Assembly: GCA_965219235.1 (NCBI GenBank)
Contig: OZ244721.1
Location: forward strand, 2,480,001 to 2,544,000
Direction of reading: 5' to 3'
Source of the DNA: CBDHCC01 sp965219235
GTDB lineage: Bacteria > Pseudomonadota > Alphaproteobacteria > Sphingomonadales > Sphingomonadaceae
DNA length: 64,000 bases
Under the pieces are notes generated by a model that did no database searches, was not told the DNA's origin, and saw only the letters and a program-made list of their open reading frames with translations. Made by a program: the position numbers and the translations under genes. How positions within the stretch are numbered: position 1 is the stretch's first letter; the number at the start of each line of letters is the position of its first letter. Shown here piece by piece: positions 25,349 to 33,627 of this stretch.

Positions 25349-25378
25349 GACGGACAAACTCCCGAAGAGCGGATGGGT

Positions 25379-25906
25379 TCACAGCCGCTTGCTGACCGCG
25401 ATGGCGGCCTTGCAGCCCAGGCGGATGACGGCGGTGAGCAGCGGGTAGGCGACGGCCTTGTCCGCGCCGTGCTCGCGCGCGGTGTCGCGGTGTTCCAGCT
25501 CGTCGGCCTGGAAGTCGGCGATGGCGTCGGACAGGCGCGGGTCGCTGTCGCCCAGCCGCTCCCGCTGCTCGGAATAATGGCGGTCGATCTCGGTCTCCAC
25601 CGCCTCGGTGCAGGCCATCGCGGCTTCCGGGCTGATGAGCGCGGTGACGGCGCCGAGCGCGAAGCCGGCGCGATCCCAGATCGGTTGGAGCGCCGTCGGG
25701 CGCACCCCGCGCTCCGCCATCTCGCGGTCGAACCAGCCGAGATGGCGCTCCTCGCCCGCCGCCATCGAGGTGATGACGTGCGCGGCGTGGCCGTCGCGGG
25801 GCAGGATGGCCAACTGGCCGGCGTAGATGCGGGTCGCCCCGAACTCGCCCGCCTGGTCGACGCGGATCATCGCATCGACCTCGCGCCGATCGGGCGGGCG
25901 CCTCAC
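25379..25906 (-). CDS. coq7: Demethoxyubiquinone hydroxylase family protein (Coq7)
   Basis: A 175-residue di-iron protein that hydroxylates demethoxyubiquinone in ubiquinone synthesis. The two ligand sets are visible: Glu21 in VDQAGEFGATRIYAGQ with EERH in the first half, and TEAVETEIDRHY with ADELEHRD in the second, giving the E...ExxH repeats of the family. The start is a GTG overlapping the dsbB stop (GTGA). A longer upstream frame exists but is only the shadow of dsbB. Confidence 0.94.
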   Translation of the reverse strand: MRRPPDRREVDAMIRVDQAGEFGATRIYAGQLAILPRDGHAAHVITSMAAGEERHLGWFDREMAERGVRPTALQPIWDRAGFALGAVTALISPEAAMACTEAVETEIDRHYSEQRERLGDSDPRLSDAIADFQADELEHRDTAREHGADKAVAYPLLTAVIRLGCKAAIAVSKRL

Positions 25907-26397
25907 GCCGGCACCGCGCGGCGGGCGGGCGGGCGCCGGCCGAGCGCCAGCGCGAACACCGCCAATCCGGCGGCCAGCGAGAACAGGAAGTTGAAACCCG
26001 CCAGCGACACGCCGGCCAAGGACCACTGCACGCGGTCGCACGCCACCACCGGCCGCGCCAGGATCTCGGCGAGCGAGCCGCCGGCGCCGGCCGAGCAGGC
26101 AGGCCCCGTCCACCAGCCATACTCCACGCCCGCGTGATAGCCGCCGATCGCCGCCGTCGTCAGCAGCGCGCCGCCCGCGAACGCCGTCAGCCAGCGCACC
26201 GCCCCCTCGTCCCGCACGGCGAAGGCGAGGCCGGCGAGCAGCAGCGCGGCGACGTGCGGCCAGCGCTGCCACAGGCACATCTCACACGGCACCAGCCCAA
26301 AGGCGAACTGGCCGACCAGCGCACCGCCGAGCAGCGCGAGCGGCACCAGGAACGCCACGGCGCGCGCCGTGGCGAGGGAGGGCGGGGGACGGGTCAC
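25903..26397 (-). CDS. dsbB: Disulfide bond formation protein DsbB
   Basis: A 164-residue inner-membrane protein with four hydrophobic helices. It re-oxidises a DsbA-like periplasmic thiol oxidase and passes electrons to quinone. The first cysteine pair is CEMC (38-41), followed by WQRWPH with the quinone-site Arg; the second periplasmic pair is C101 and C120. No dsbA is in the window. It lies between ctpA (five bases upstream) and coq7 on the same strand. Confidence 0.93.
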   Translation of the reverse strand: MTRPPPSLATARAVAFLVPLALLGGALVGQFAFGLVPCEMCLWQRWPHVAALLLAGLAFAVRDEGAVRWLTAFAGGALLTTAAIGGYHAGVEYGWWTGPACSAGAGGSLAEILARPVVACDRVQWSLAGVSLAGFNFLFSLAAGLAVFALALGRRPPARRAVPA

Positions 26398-26401
26398 CGG
26401 C

Positions 26402-27748
26402 TCAGCGCTGGCCGCCCCGCGCCACCGCGCGCCGCTGGCGGGTCAGCGTCTCGATGGCGTAGGAGAGCTGGAAATCCTCGATCCCCTTCGCCTTCAACTG
26501 GTCGGCGGTCATGGTGAAGCGGGGGTCGTCCTTCAGATCGTCCTCGATGACGCTCTCGTCCTTCAGCTGATCGTTGACCAGGTGGCGGCGCAGGTCCGCC
26601 TCCCGGATGCGCGGCTGCTTCTTCCAGTCGGGGTCGGTCAGCTGGGGCACGGGGATGTCGGGCTTGATCCCGCCCTCCTGCACCGAGCGGCCGGACGGCG
26701 TGTAGTAGCGCGCGGTGGTGAGGCGCAGCGCGGTGGTCGGCGTCAGGTCGAACACGGTCTGCACCGATCCCTTCCCGAAGGAGCGCTCGCCCATCACCAG
26801 CGCGCGGTGGTCGTCCTGCAGCGCGCCGGCGACGATCTCGGACGCGGACGCGGAGCCGACATCGACCAGCACGACCATGGGCGCGCCGCCCGTCGCGTCG
26901 CCCGGCCGGGCGTAGTATTTGGCGTTGTCGCGCCGCATCCGCCCGCGCTGCTCGACGATCTCGCCGCCGGACAGGAACAGGTCCGACACCTCGATCGCCT
27001 GGTCGAGCAGCCCGCCCGGGTTGGAGCGCAGATCGAGGACGTAGCCGAGCGGCTTGCCGCCGGTCTGCGCCTTGATGCCGGCGATCGCCTTGACGACCTC
27101 GTCGGCCGCGTCGCGGCTGAAGCCGTTCAGGTTGATGACGCCGACGCCGTCCCTCACCTCCCACTTGACCGGCTTCAGCTCGACGATCTGCCGGGTGACG
27201 GGGATCTCCAGCGGCGCGTCCGCGCCGGCGCGCGCGATGGTCAGCGTGATGGTCGTGCCCGGCTCGCCGCGCATCTGCTCGACCGCCTCGTCCAGCGTGC
27301 CGCCGACGATCAGCTTGCCGTCCAGGCGCGTGATGTAGTCGCCCGCCTTGATCCCGGCCTTGTCGGCGGGCGAATCCTCGAACGGCGCGATGACCTTCAC
27401 CGCCCCGTCCTCCAGCGAGACGGTCAGGCCCAGCCCGCCGTACTTGCCGTCGGTCTGGGTGCGCAGATTCTCGTTGTCGAACTCGTTCAGATAGGCGGAG
27501 TGCGGGTCGAGGCTCGACAGCATCCCCTGGATCGCGCCGTCGATCAGCTTCTGGTCGGTGACGGGTTCGACATAGAGCGCCTTCACCCGTTCGAACACGT
27601 CCGCGAAGCGCTGGAGCTGCGCGGTGGTGTTCGAATCGACCTGCGCCATCGCCCCGGTCGCCATCGGCACCAGCGCCAGCGCGGTCGCGGCGAGCGCGGC
27701 GCGCGCCAGGCGGAGGCGGGGCGGGGCGGCGGGGCGGTCGGTCGGCAT
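26402..27748 (-). CDS. ctpA: Carboxy-terminal processing protease, S41 family
   Basis: A 448-residue secreted serine protease. A signal peptide (ending ATGAMA) is followed by a helical N-terminal region, a PDZ domain (about 90-180, with KYGGLGLTVSLEDG), and the S41 catalytic domain. The Ser/Lys dyad lies in DVGSASASEIVAG and ERSFGKGSVQT. CtpA trims periplasmic and outer-membrane proteins and cell-wall hydrolases. It is one gene away from envC, a cell-wall hydrolase activator. The ATG at 27748 gives the signal peptide; longer upstream extensions do not. Confidence 0.94.
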   Translation of the reverse strand: MPTDRPAAPPRLRLARAALAATALALVPMATGAMAQVDSNTTAQLQRFADVFERVKALYVEPVTDQKLIDGAIQGMLSSLDPHSAYLNEFDNENLRTQTDGKYGGLGLTVSLEDGAVKVIAPFEDSPADKAGIKAGDYITRLDGKLIVGGTLDEAVEQMRGEPGTTITLTIARAGADAPLEIPVTRQIVELKPVKWEVRDGVGVINLNGFSRDAADEVVKAIAGIKAQTGGKPLGYVLDLRSNPGGLLDQAIEVSDLFLSGGEIVEQRGRMRRDNAKYYARPGDATGGAPMVVLVDVGSASASEIVAGALQDDHRALVMGERSFGKGSVQTVFDLTPTTALRLTTARYYTPSGRSVQEGGIKPDIPVPQLTDPDWKKQPRIREADLRRHLVNDQLKDESVIEDDLKDDPRFTMTADQLKAKGIEDFQLSYAIETLTRQRRAVARGGQR

Positions 27749-27887
27749 GGGTGCGGGCGGCCTTGGCAAGGGGTGACGAACGTGGATGCCGCATAGCACG
27801 GTTTTCGCTGAACGGCGCATGGATGCGCGAGGGGGCCGTGTCCTGTCCCTCAAGCGGACGTTGAACTCTCCAACCCCGATCCAGGTG

Positions 27888-27945
27888 TGGTGAGGGCACG
27901 ATAGGATTGGAACCACCGCTCTCTACCAGCCGAGGGTGGCCTCTT
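27888..27945 (-). other. Possible tRNA-like remnant
   Basis: Read on the minus strand the segment contains GGCTGGTAGAG, like a D-arm, closely followed by GGTTCCAATCC, like a T-arm (one base from GGTTCGAATCC), and then CTCACCA. An anticodon arm between them is missing and the stems pair poorly, so it is not a working tRNA. It lies in the 253-base gap between ctpA and envC, which otherwise holds nothing recognisable. It may be a decayed tRNA or chance. Confidence 0.2.
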
Positions 27946-28001
27946 GCGCTTGCAAACCACACCGGAAGGGTGCGTTTCCCCGGCGGCCTCCGCCAGCCCC
28001 C

Positions 28002-29174
28002 TCACAACGCCAGCAGATCCATCGCCCGGTTCCCCCGTCTCAGCTCCACCGTCACCGGCAGCGGCTCGCCGGCGGCGCGGGCGAGCGGCTGGCCGGCCGC
28101 GACCGGAGCCCCCGCGCGGACGCCCAGCGCGCCCAGACCCGTGAGCAGCGTCGTCCAGCCGCCGCCATGGTCGATCACCAGGATCCGGCCGTAGCGGCGC
28201 CACGGGCCGGCGAAGGCGACGCGCCCGGCCGCCGGCGCGCGCACGAGCGCGCCGCGCGCGGCGCGGAAGCCCAGGCCCTTGGCGGTGACGCCGGTGTCCG
28301 ACAGCTCGCCCAACCCGACGGTCAGCGGCGCGTCGAGCGGCAGGCGGTAGACCGGCGCACGCGGCGGCGCGGCGCGCGCGCCGGGGCGCGGGATCGCCGC
28401 GGGCAGCGCCGCCAGGCGCGCGGTGGTGGTCCGCGCCCGCTCCAGCGTGCCGAGCCGGTCGGCGATGTCGAACGCCTCCTCGCCCAGCGCCAGCGCGCGG
28501 TCGCCCTCGCCCAGCGCCTCCCCCGCGAGCGCGCGACCCTCGGCGCGCGCCGCCGCCTCCGCCTCGGCCAGCCGCCGCTGGTCGTCCACCAGCCGCCCGC
28601 GCGCCGTCCGGAGCGCCGACACCGCCGCGCGCGCGGTCACCTCCAGCGCGCGCGCCTCGCGCAGCTCGGAGCGCAGCGCGGCGGTGCGCGCCTGCACGGC
28701 GGGCGCGACCGTGGCCAGCACCGCGCGGGTGTGGACGAGATCGTCGAGGCTGGTGGGCTGCAGCAGCGCCAGCACCGGCGGCCGGCGACGGCGCGCCTCC
28801 AGCCCCGCCATCAGCTCGACCACCGGCCGCTGGCGCTCGCCCAGCCGCGCCGCGCGTGTCCGCTGCAGCCCGCGCACCAGCGCGACGCGCGCCTGGGCGG
28901 CGGCGATGTCGGCCTCCGTCGCCGCCACCCGCCCGCGCAGCGCGTCGAGCTCGCGCGCGGTGCGGTCCGCCGCGTCGCGCGCCTCGGCCGCCCGCGCCTC
29001 CAGCGCCCGAACCCGCGCCTCCGCCGCCGCCTTCGCCTCGCGCGCCTCGCGCAGCCGCTGGCGCTCGGCGGCCAGCCGGTCGGCCACGGGACCGTCCGGG
29101 GCGGAATCGGGCGGCGGCGCGGCGGCGGTGACGCCGGCGAGCAGCAGCAGGGGGAGCAGCACCGCGCGCATCAC
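28002..29174 (-). CDS. EnvC-like murein hydrolase activator (LytM/M23 domain)
   Basis: A 390-residue exported protein. The signal peptide is about residues 1-18, then a long Ala/Arg/Glu-rich coiled coil (about 30-240), then a C-terminal LytM domain (about 275-385) ending LRRGNRAMDLLAL. The zinc ligands of active M23 peptidases are not all present (GELSDTGV replaces the usual H-x3-D region), so it is probably a non-catalytic activator of cell-wall amidases at division, like EnvC. The ATG overlaps the rlmH stop (ATGA). Confidence 0.88.
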   Translation of the reverse strand: MMRAVLLPLLLLAGVTAAAPPPDSAPDGPVADRLAAERQRLREAREAKAAAEARVRALEARAAEARDAADRTARELDALRGRVAATEADIAAAQARVALVRGLQRTRAARLGERQRPVVELMAGLEARRRRPPVLALLQPTSLDDLVHTRAVLATVAPAVQARTAALRSELREARALEVTARAAVSALRTARGRLVDDQRRLAEAEAAARAEGRALAGEALGEGDRALALGEEAFDIADRLGTLERARTTTARLAALPAAIPRPGARAAPPRAPVYRLPLDAPLTVGLGELSDTGVTAKGLGFRAARGALVRAPAAGRVAFAGPWRRYGRILVIDHGGGWTTLLTGLGALGVRAGAPVAAGQPLARAAGEPLPVTVELRRGNRAMDLLAL

Positions 29175-29596
29175 CCCTCCCGGTGATAGGGATGACCGGC
29201 CAGGATGGCGGTGGCGCGGTAGAGCTGTTCCGCCAGCATCGCGCGCGCCAGGAGGTGCGGCCAGGTCGCGCGTCCGAAGGAGAGGAGGTGGTCGGCCGAC
29301 GCCCGCTCCGCTTCGTTCAGCCCGTCGGCCGCGCCGATGAGGAAGCGCGCCTCCGCCACCCCGTCGTCGCGCCAGCGCCCCAGCCGGTCGGCCAGGTCGG
29401 CGGAGGACCAGAGCCGCCCCTCCTCGCTGAGCGCCACGGTGACGGCGCGCCCGTGTGGAGGCGGGGGAGCGTCGTCCCCCCGGTCGGGCCGTTCCGTGAC
29501 GGCGGTGGGCCAGCGGATGCGGGCCAGATAGCGGTCGGCGAGCTCCGCCTCCGCCGACCGGCCGATGCGGCCGCGCGCGACGATGTGGAGCCTCAT
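29171..29596 (-). CDS. rlmH: 23S rRNA (pseudouridine1915-N3)-methyltransferase RlmH
   Basis: A 141-residue SPOUT methyltransferase that modifies helix 69 of 23S rRNA in assembled 70S ribosomes. Typical features are MRLHIVARGRIG at the start, a FLIGAADGLNEAER SAM-binding knot segment, and the C-terminal AEQLYRATAILAGHPYHR with the conserved HPYHR. Slightly shorter than E. coli RlmH. It lies directly downstream of rsfS, as in many alphaproteobacteria. Confidence 0.95.
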   Translation of the reverse strand: MRLHIVARGRIGRSAEAELADRYLARIRWPTAVTERPDRGDDAPPPPHGRAVTVALSEEGRLWSSADLADRLGRWRDDGVAEARFLIGAADGLNEAERASADHLLSFGRATWPHLLARAMLAEQLYRATAILAGHPYHREG

Positions 29597-29615
29597 CGGA
29601 ACCGCGCGGCGGAGG

Positions 29616-30014
29616 TCAGACCGCCGCCTCGCCCGCCTCCTCGCCGAAGCTCCACATCCGCTCGATGTTGTAGAACTCGCGCACCTCGGGGCGGAACAGG
29701 TGGACGATGACGTCGCCCGCGTCGATGAGCACCCAGTCGGCGTGCGGCAGGCCCTCCGTCATCACCGGCCGGCCGGTGTCGCGCTTGATCCGCTCGGCGA
29801 GCTTGCCGGCCATCGCCGCGACCTGGCGGGTCGAGCGGCCCGAGGCGACGATCATATGGTCGGCGATCGAACTCTTGCCCGCGAGCGGGATCGAGACGAG
29901 GTCGATCGCCTGGTCCTCGTCCAGCTGATCCAGGATCAGCCGGTGGAGCGTGTCGGAGCCCGTGTCCGGGGCGGCGGGGCCGGACGCTTCGGCGGTGGGT
30001 GCGGTGGCGGGCAG
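29616..30014 (-). CDS. rsfS: Ribosome silencing factor RsfS, apparent CTG start
   Basis: A protein of about 132 residues that binds uL14 and keeps ribosomal subunits apart in starvation. Family segments are LVSIPLAGKSSIADHMIVASG, RSTRQVAAMAGKLAERIK, HADWVLIDAGDVIVHLF and FYNIERMWSFGE. The frame has no ATG, GTG or TTG between the nadD stop and the conserved core. The best start is CTG at 30014, preceded by AAAGGA (30021-30026) with a six-base spacer. Another CTG at 30047 overlaps the nadD stop as CTGA but lacks a binding site. Confidence 0.92.
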   Translation of the reverse strand: MPATAPTAEASGPAAPDTGSDTLHRLILDQLDEDQAIDLVSIPLAGKSSIADHMIVASGRSTRQVAAMAGKLAERIKRDTGRPVMTEGLPHADWVLIDAGDVIVHLFRPEVREFYNIERMWSFGEEAGEAAV

Positions 30015-30043
30015 GTCGGGTCCTTTCGAAAGGGGAGCGCGCG

Positions 30044-30676
30044 TCAGCCGATGCGGCGGCGGACGAGCGGATCGTGGAGGGGGAGGGGCGACACGCGGTC
30101 GGCCCAGCGGCGATCGCGGGCGCGGATCGCGGTGGCGGCGGTGCTGTCGGGCGGCAGGCTGAGGGGCACGAGGGCCGGCAGGCTCCACTGCGTCCAGTGT
30201 CGTGCCTGGTCCGGGCGGTGGACGAAGCGCCTGAGCCAGCCCGCCGCGACACCCGCGCCGGTGAGTCCGGCATAGCCCGGCCGGTGGATCACGGCAATCG
30301 GCAGCGTGGCCGCCAGCCTCCGCCAGTCGCGCCAGCGGTGGAACTCGCCGACGATGTCGCCGCCCATCAGCCAGACGAAGCGGTGGCGCGGATGGCGCCG
30401 CTGGAGCGCGCGCACGGTGTCGACCGCGAAGCGCGTGCCCAGCGCCGCCTCGATCCCCGTGGCGCGCACCGGCAGGCCGCGCGCCATGGCCCCCGCCGAG
30501 CGCAGGCGCGCGGCGAACGGGGCCATGTCGCTTGCGTTCGCCTTCAGCGGATTGCCGGGCGAGACCAGCCACCACACCTCGTCCAGCCCCAGGGCGGCGA
30601 TCGCGTGGCGGGTGATGCGGCGGTGGCCCCGGTGCGCCGGGTTGAAGCTGCCGCCCAGAAGACCGATCTTCGCCAT
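30044..30676 (-). CDS. nadD: Nicotinate-nucleotide adenylyltransferase
   Basis: A 210-residue nucleotidyltransferase that makes nicotinate adenine dinucleotide in NAD synthesis. The signature GLLGGSFNPAHRGHRRI (residues 5-21) holds the ATP-binding HxGH-type motif. WWLVSPGNPLK and WLMGGDIVGEFHRW are typical, and the C-terminal ATAIRARDRRW replaces the usual SSTxIR. First gene of a leftward nadD-rsfS-rlmH-envC unit. Confidence 0.95.
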   Translation of the reverse strand: MAKIGLLGGSFNPAHRGHRRITRHAIAALGLDEVWWLVSPGNPLKANASDMAPFAARLRSAGAMARGLPVRATGIEAALGTRFAVDTVRALQRRHPRHRFVWLMGGDIVGEFHRWRDWRRLAATLPIAVIHRPGYAGLTGAGVAAGWLRRFVHRPDQARHWTQWSLPALVPLSLPPDSTAATAIRARDRRWADRVSPLPLHDPLVRRRIG

Positions 30677-30734
30677 CGCATCCGCACGCTAGGGCCGGCG
30701 GCGGCGGAGGGGAACCCGACTCGGGTCCGCGCGG

Positions 30735-30763
30735 TTGACGGTCGCAAGAAACATGGGACAAAT
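30735..30763 (+). promoter_or_regulatory. Candidate sigma70-type promoter for the YqcI/DUF1989 unit
   Basis: TTGACG at 30735-30740 and ACAAAT at 30758-30763 are separated by 17 bases, in an AT-richer patch between the divergent nadD and YqcI starts. The predicted transcript would begin around 30770, at or just after the TTG proposed as start codon, so either the mRNA is leaderless or the promoter lies elsewhere. Confidence 0.35.
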
Positions 30764-30766
30764 CAA

Positions 30767-31465
30767 TTGCTTAACATAGATTACGCGGCCCGCACCCGCG
30801 CCGCGCAGGCGTTCCGCGCCTGGATCGCCGACGACGGCTTTCCCTGCGTGGGCGCCAAGGCGGCGCTCAACCGTGGCACGCTGGGCGTGCTGCACGCCGC
30901 CGACCTGACGAGCGCGTGGGACGACCTGGCGATCCATGACTCGCTCGCCCGCTTCGCCGCCGACTACCGGCGCGATCCGGGCCTGTTCCGCTCCTTCGCG
31001 GTGGTCTTCGACCGCCCGGGCGACCTGGACGAGGCGGACTTCGAGCGCGCGCTGTGGGACCGGGTCCAGTCGCTGTCCGACAAGGACGCCTGGCTGGGCC
31101 ATGCGCCCGACGACCGCGTGTCGAGCGATCCGGACGACCCGCACTTCTCGCTCTCCTTCGGCGGCGAGGCGTTCTTCGTCGTCGGCCTCCATCCCCACGC
31201 CAGCCGCCCCGCGCGCCGGTTCGAACGGCCCGTGCTGGTGTTCAACCTGCACGACCAGTTCGAAGAGCTGCGCCGGTCGGGCCGCTACGAGACGCTGCGC
31301 GCCGCCATCCTGACCCGCGACGCGGCGCTGGCGGGCTCGACCAACCCGATGCTGGCGCGCCACGGCTCGGTGTCGGAGGCGCGGCAGTACAGCGGGCGCC
31401 AGGTCGGCGAGGACTGGCGCTGCCCCTTCCAGCGCGACGGCGCCCCGGGGTCGCTGGAGGCGTGA
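30767..31465 (+). CDS. YqcI/YcgG family protein, GntA-type haem-dependent N-oxygenase-like
   Basis: A protein of about 232 residues. The family core is clear: FPCVGAKAALNRG near residue 22, DPHFSLSFGGEAFFVVGLHPHASRPARRF in the middle, VLVFNLHDQFEELRRSGRYE, and a C-terminus with GSVSEARQYSGRQVGEDWRCPF. Characterised members (GntA of guanitoxin synthesis, relatives in other pathways) are haem enzymes that N-hydroxylate guanidino or related groups. The substrate here is unknown. The only plausible start is TTG at 30767. It overlaps a DUF1989 gene (GTGA), which may act on the same compound. Confidence 0.85.
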   Translation: MLNIDYAARTRAAQAFRAWIADDGFPCVGAKAALNRGTLGVLHAADLTSAWDDLAIHDSLARFAADYRRDPGLFRSFAVVFDRPGDLDEADFERALWDRVQSLSDKDAWLGHAPDDRVSSDPDDPHFSLSFGGEAFFVVGLHPHASRPARRFERPVLVFNLHDQFEELRRSGRYETLRAAILTRDAALAGSTNPMLARHGSVSEARQYSGRQVGEDWRCPFQRDGAPGSLEA

Positions 31466-32040
31466 ACCGGATCGAGCCGCGCTCCGGCGCCGCGATCGAA
31501 CTCGCCGCCGGGCGAACGCTGACGGTCGTCGATATCCAGGGCGGCCAGGTCGCCGACCTGCTGGCGGTGAGCGCCGAAGACGGGGGCGAGGTGCTGTCGA
31601 ACGGCCGCACCTTCGACTACAACGAGACGATCTACCTGACGACCGGCGCCACGCTGTGGTCGAACCGCTCCCGTCCGATGCTGGAGATCGTCGGCGACGA
31701 TGTGGGTCGTCACGACTTCCTGCTCACCCCGTGCAGCGAGGCGACCTTCCGCCTGTGCTACGACGACGAGCCGCCGCACCGGGGCTGCCAGGGCAATCTG
31801 CTGGCGGCGCTGGCGCCTCATGGGATGACCGCCGACGCGATCCCGGCGGCGTTCAACTGCTTCATGAACGTGCCGGTGGACGGCGAGACCGGGCGGTTCC
31901 AGGTCCTGCCGCCGGTGTCGAGGGCGGGCGACGCGATCCGCTTCCGCGCGGCCCTGGACCTGGTGGTGGGCCTCACCGCCTGCTCCGCGCCGGCGTCCAA
32001 CGGCGGCACCTTCAAGCCGATCGGGTGGCTTGTCGACTGA
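31462..32040 (+). CDS. DUF1989 (urea carboxylase-associated) family protein
   Basis: A 192-residue protein starting at GTG inside the stop of the YqcI gene. Conserved DUF1989 features are the GGQVADLLAVS motif, FDYNETIYLTTGATLWSN, HDFLLTPCSEATF, PHRGCQGN, FNCFMNVPVD and the C-terminal GLTACSAPASNGG. In guanidine-degrading bacteria two DUF1989 proteins form carboxyguanidine deiminase (CgdA/CgdB). Here only one is present, with no urea carboxylase in the window, so it may deiminate a different guanidino compound made or used by the YqcI-type partner. Confidence 0.87.
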   Translation: MNRIEPRSGAAIELAAGRTLTVVDIQGGQVADLLAVSAEDGGEVLSNGRTFDYNETIYLTTGATLWSNRSRPMLEIVGDDVGRHDFLLTPCSEATFRLCYDDEPPHRGCQGNLLAALAPHGMTADAIPAAFNCFMNVPVDGETGRFQVLPPVSRAGDAIRFRAALDLVVGLTACSAPASNGGTFKPIGWLVD

Positions 32041-32101
32041 CGCTTTCCCCCGCCGTGTCGCTCCGCTAGGACACTCGCTGGCCGGAGGGGGAACGCGGGC
32101 G

Positions 32102-33187
32102 ATGACGGCGGCAGCGGACACACATGGCGGGACCTGCCGCAACTGCGGCACCGCGCTCACCGGCGATCACTGCCACGGCTGCGGCCAGGCCGCGCGCGTC
32201 CACCGCTCGATGGCCGCCATCGGCCACGACCTGATGCACGGCGTGCTGCACCTGGACGGCAAGCTCGCCAACACGCTGCCGCTCCTCGCGCTGAAGCCCG
32301 GCGAACTCACCCGGCGCTACGCGCACGGCGAGCGGCGGCGGTTCGTGTCGCCGATGGGAATGTTCCTGTTCTCGGTCACGATCCTGTTCCTGGCCATGCA
32401 GGTGCTGGGCTTGCACCTGTTCGAGATCGGCGAGGAGGATCTGGTCGGTCCCGGATTGGCGCGGATCGAGGCCTCCCTGCAGAAGGTGGCTGCAGCCGAC
32501 CCGGCCGCGGGACGTGTGTCGGGAGGCTTCGGGGTGACCGTGGACACGGAAGACGGTCGGAAGGTCCTCGTCGGCTCGAAGATCGGCGAGCCGGAGCCCG
32601 ATCCCCAGGCGATCGACGGCGACGCGAAAGCCGGCTCCATCGCAACGAAGCGGGGGGCCGAGCGGGATCGGGCGCGGGCCGCCCTGCCGCTCGTCCGCCA
32701 GGCGCGGGCCGCGTGGGGTCAGCGGGTCTTTGATTCCAAAGAAGACGGGACCGGCAACGCAACGCTCGACGCGGCGGTGAAAAAGATCGCCCAGGACCCG
32801 GCGCTCGTCGCCTACAAGGTGCAGGCGAACAGCTACAAGTTCAGCTGGGCGCTGATCCCGTTGTCGGTGCCGTTCGTCTGGCTGCTGTTCTTCTGGCGGC
32901 GCGATGTGGGGCTGTACGACCACACGGTGTTCGTGACCTACTCGCTGGCGGCCATGACGCTCCTGACGGTGGCGATGATGCTGCTGAGCAGGGTGGGGGT
33001 GCCCTTGGAAGCGGTGATGGTGGCCTTCTGCGTGCTCGCGCCGCTGCACATCTTCGTACACCTGCGCGGCAGCTACGGCCTGTCCAAGCGCGCCACGCTC
33101 CTCCGCTTCGGATTGCTGAGCGTCTTCATCTGGTTCGCGGTCGCGCTGTTCGCCGCGATCCTGTTCGCGCTGGGCGCGATCGGCTGA
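32102..33187 (+). CDS. DUF3667 family membrane protein with zinc-ribbon-like N-terminus
   Basis: A 361-residue protein. The N-terminal CRNCGTALTGDHCHGCGQ has two CxxC pairs, as in zinc ribbons. The family core LHLDGKLANTLPLLALKPGELTRRYAHGER follows, then FVSPMGMFLFSVTILFLAM as the first membrane helix. A polar loop (about 115-245) and three or four more helices come after. The ATG at 32102 fits the family N-terminus. Function is unknown. It stands alone downstream of the DUF1989 gene. Confidence 0.85.
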   Translation: MTAAADTHGGTCRNCGTALTGDHCHGCGQAARVHRSMAAIGHDLMHGVLHLDGKLANTLPLLALKPGELTRRYAHGERRRFVSPMGMFLFSVTILFLAMQVLGLHLFEIGEEDLVGPGLARIEASLQKVAAADPAAGRVSGGFGVTVDTEDGRKVLVGSKIGEPEPDPQAIDGDAKAGSIATKRGAERDRARAALPLVRQARAAWGQRVFDSKEDGTGNATLDAAVKKIAQDPALVAYKVQANSYKFSWALIPLSVPFVWLLFFWRRDVGLYDHTVFVTYSLAAMTLLTVAMMLLSRVGVPLEAVMVAFCVLAPLHIFVHLRGSYGLSKRATLLRFGLLSVFIWFAVALFAAILFALGAIG

Positions 33188-33190
33188 TGC

Positions 33191-33559
33191 TCAGCAGGGG
33201 AACTTGGCCGCCATGAAGCGATGGAACGCCTCGACCATGTCGATGCCGCGCTGGTTGGCCGGCACCGCGCGCAGGGCGGCCAGGAACTCCTCGGGATCGA
33301 TCCTGAACTTGCCCGGCGGCGGGCAGCTGCGCGGGGTCTGGCCGACCGCCTTCGACCGCGCGATGTCCGCCTTGTACTGGCGCACCACGCGCTTCATCTC
33401 GGCGGTCACCGGCTTCAGGTCGGATGAGAAGATCGCGGCCGGACCCTTCGCCTTCAGCCGCTCCGCGCGCGGCAGGAAGTCGCCGACGGGGATGGCGAGC
33501 GCCGGCGCGGCGAGCGCGAACGCGCAGCCCGCCAGCGTCAAGGTCGTGATCGGTCGCAT
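33191..33559 (-). CDS. Small secreted protein of unknown function
   Basis: A 122-residue product with a Sec signal peptide (MRPITTLTLAG... cleaved after ALA near residue 22). The mature part is basic and helical, has two cysteines (SCPPPGKF near residue 79 and the C-terminal residue itself), and a KFRIDPEEFLAALRAVPANQRGI segment of the kind seen in Rap1a/Tai-like periplasmic proteins, though the match is weak. No assigned function. Convergent with the DUF3667 gene, only three bases between stops. Confidence 0.6.
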   Translation of the reverse strand: MRPITTLTLAGCAFALAAPALAIPVGDFLPRAERLKAKGPAAIFSSDLKPVTAEMKRVVRQYKADIARSKAVGQTPRSCPPPGKFRIDPEEFLAALRAVPANQRGIDMVEAFHRFMAAKFPC

Positions 33560-33627
33560 GGCAGTCCCCCGGCAAATCGCGGTGAGGACTGCCGTTTCGG
33601 GCGTGAACTCCCCCTGAACCCGCCGGC

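Noticed and set aside
31462..32040. A complete guanidine degradation operon
   Set aside because: Only one DUF1989 gene is present and no urea carboxylase, allophanate hydrolase or guanidine riboswitch is visible in the window.
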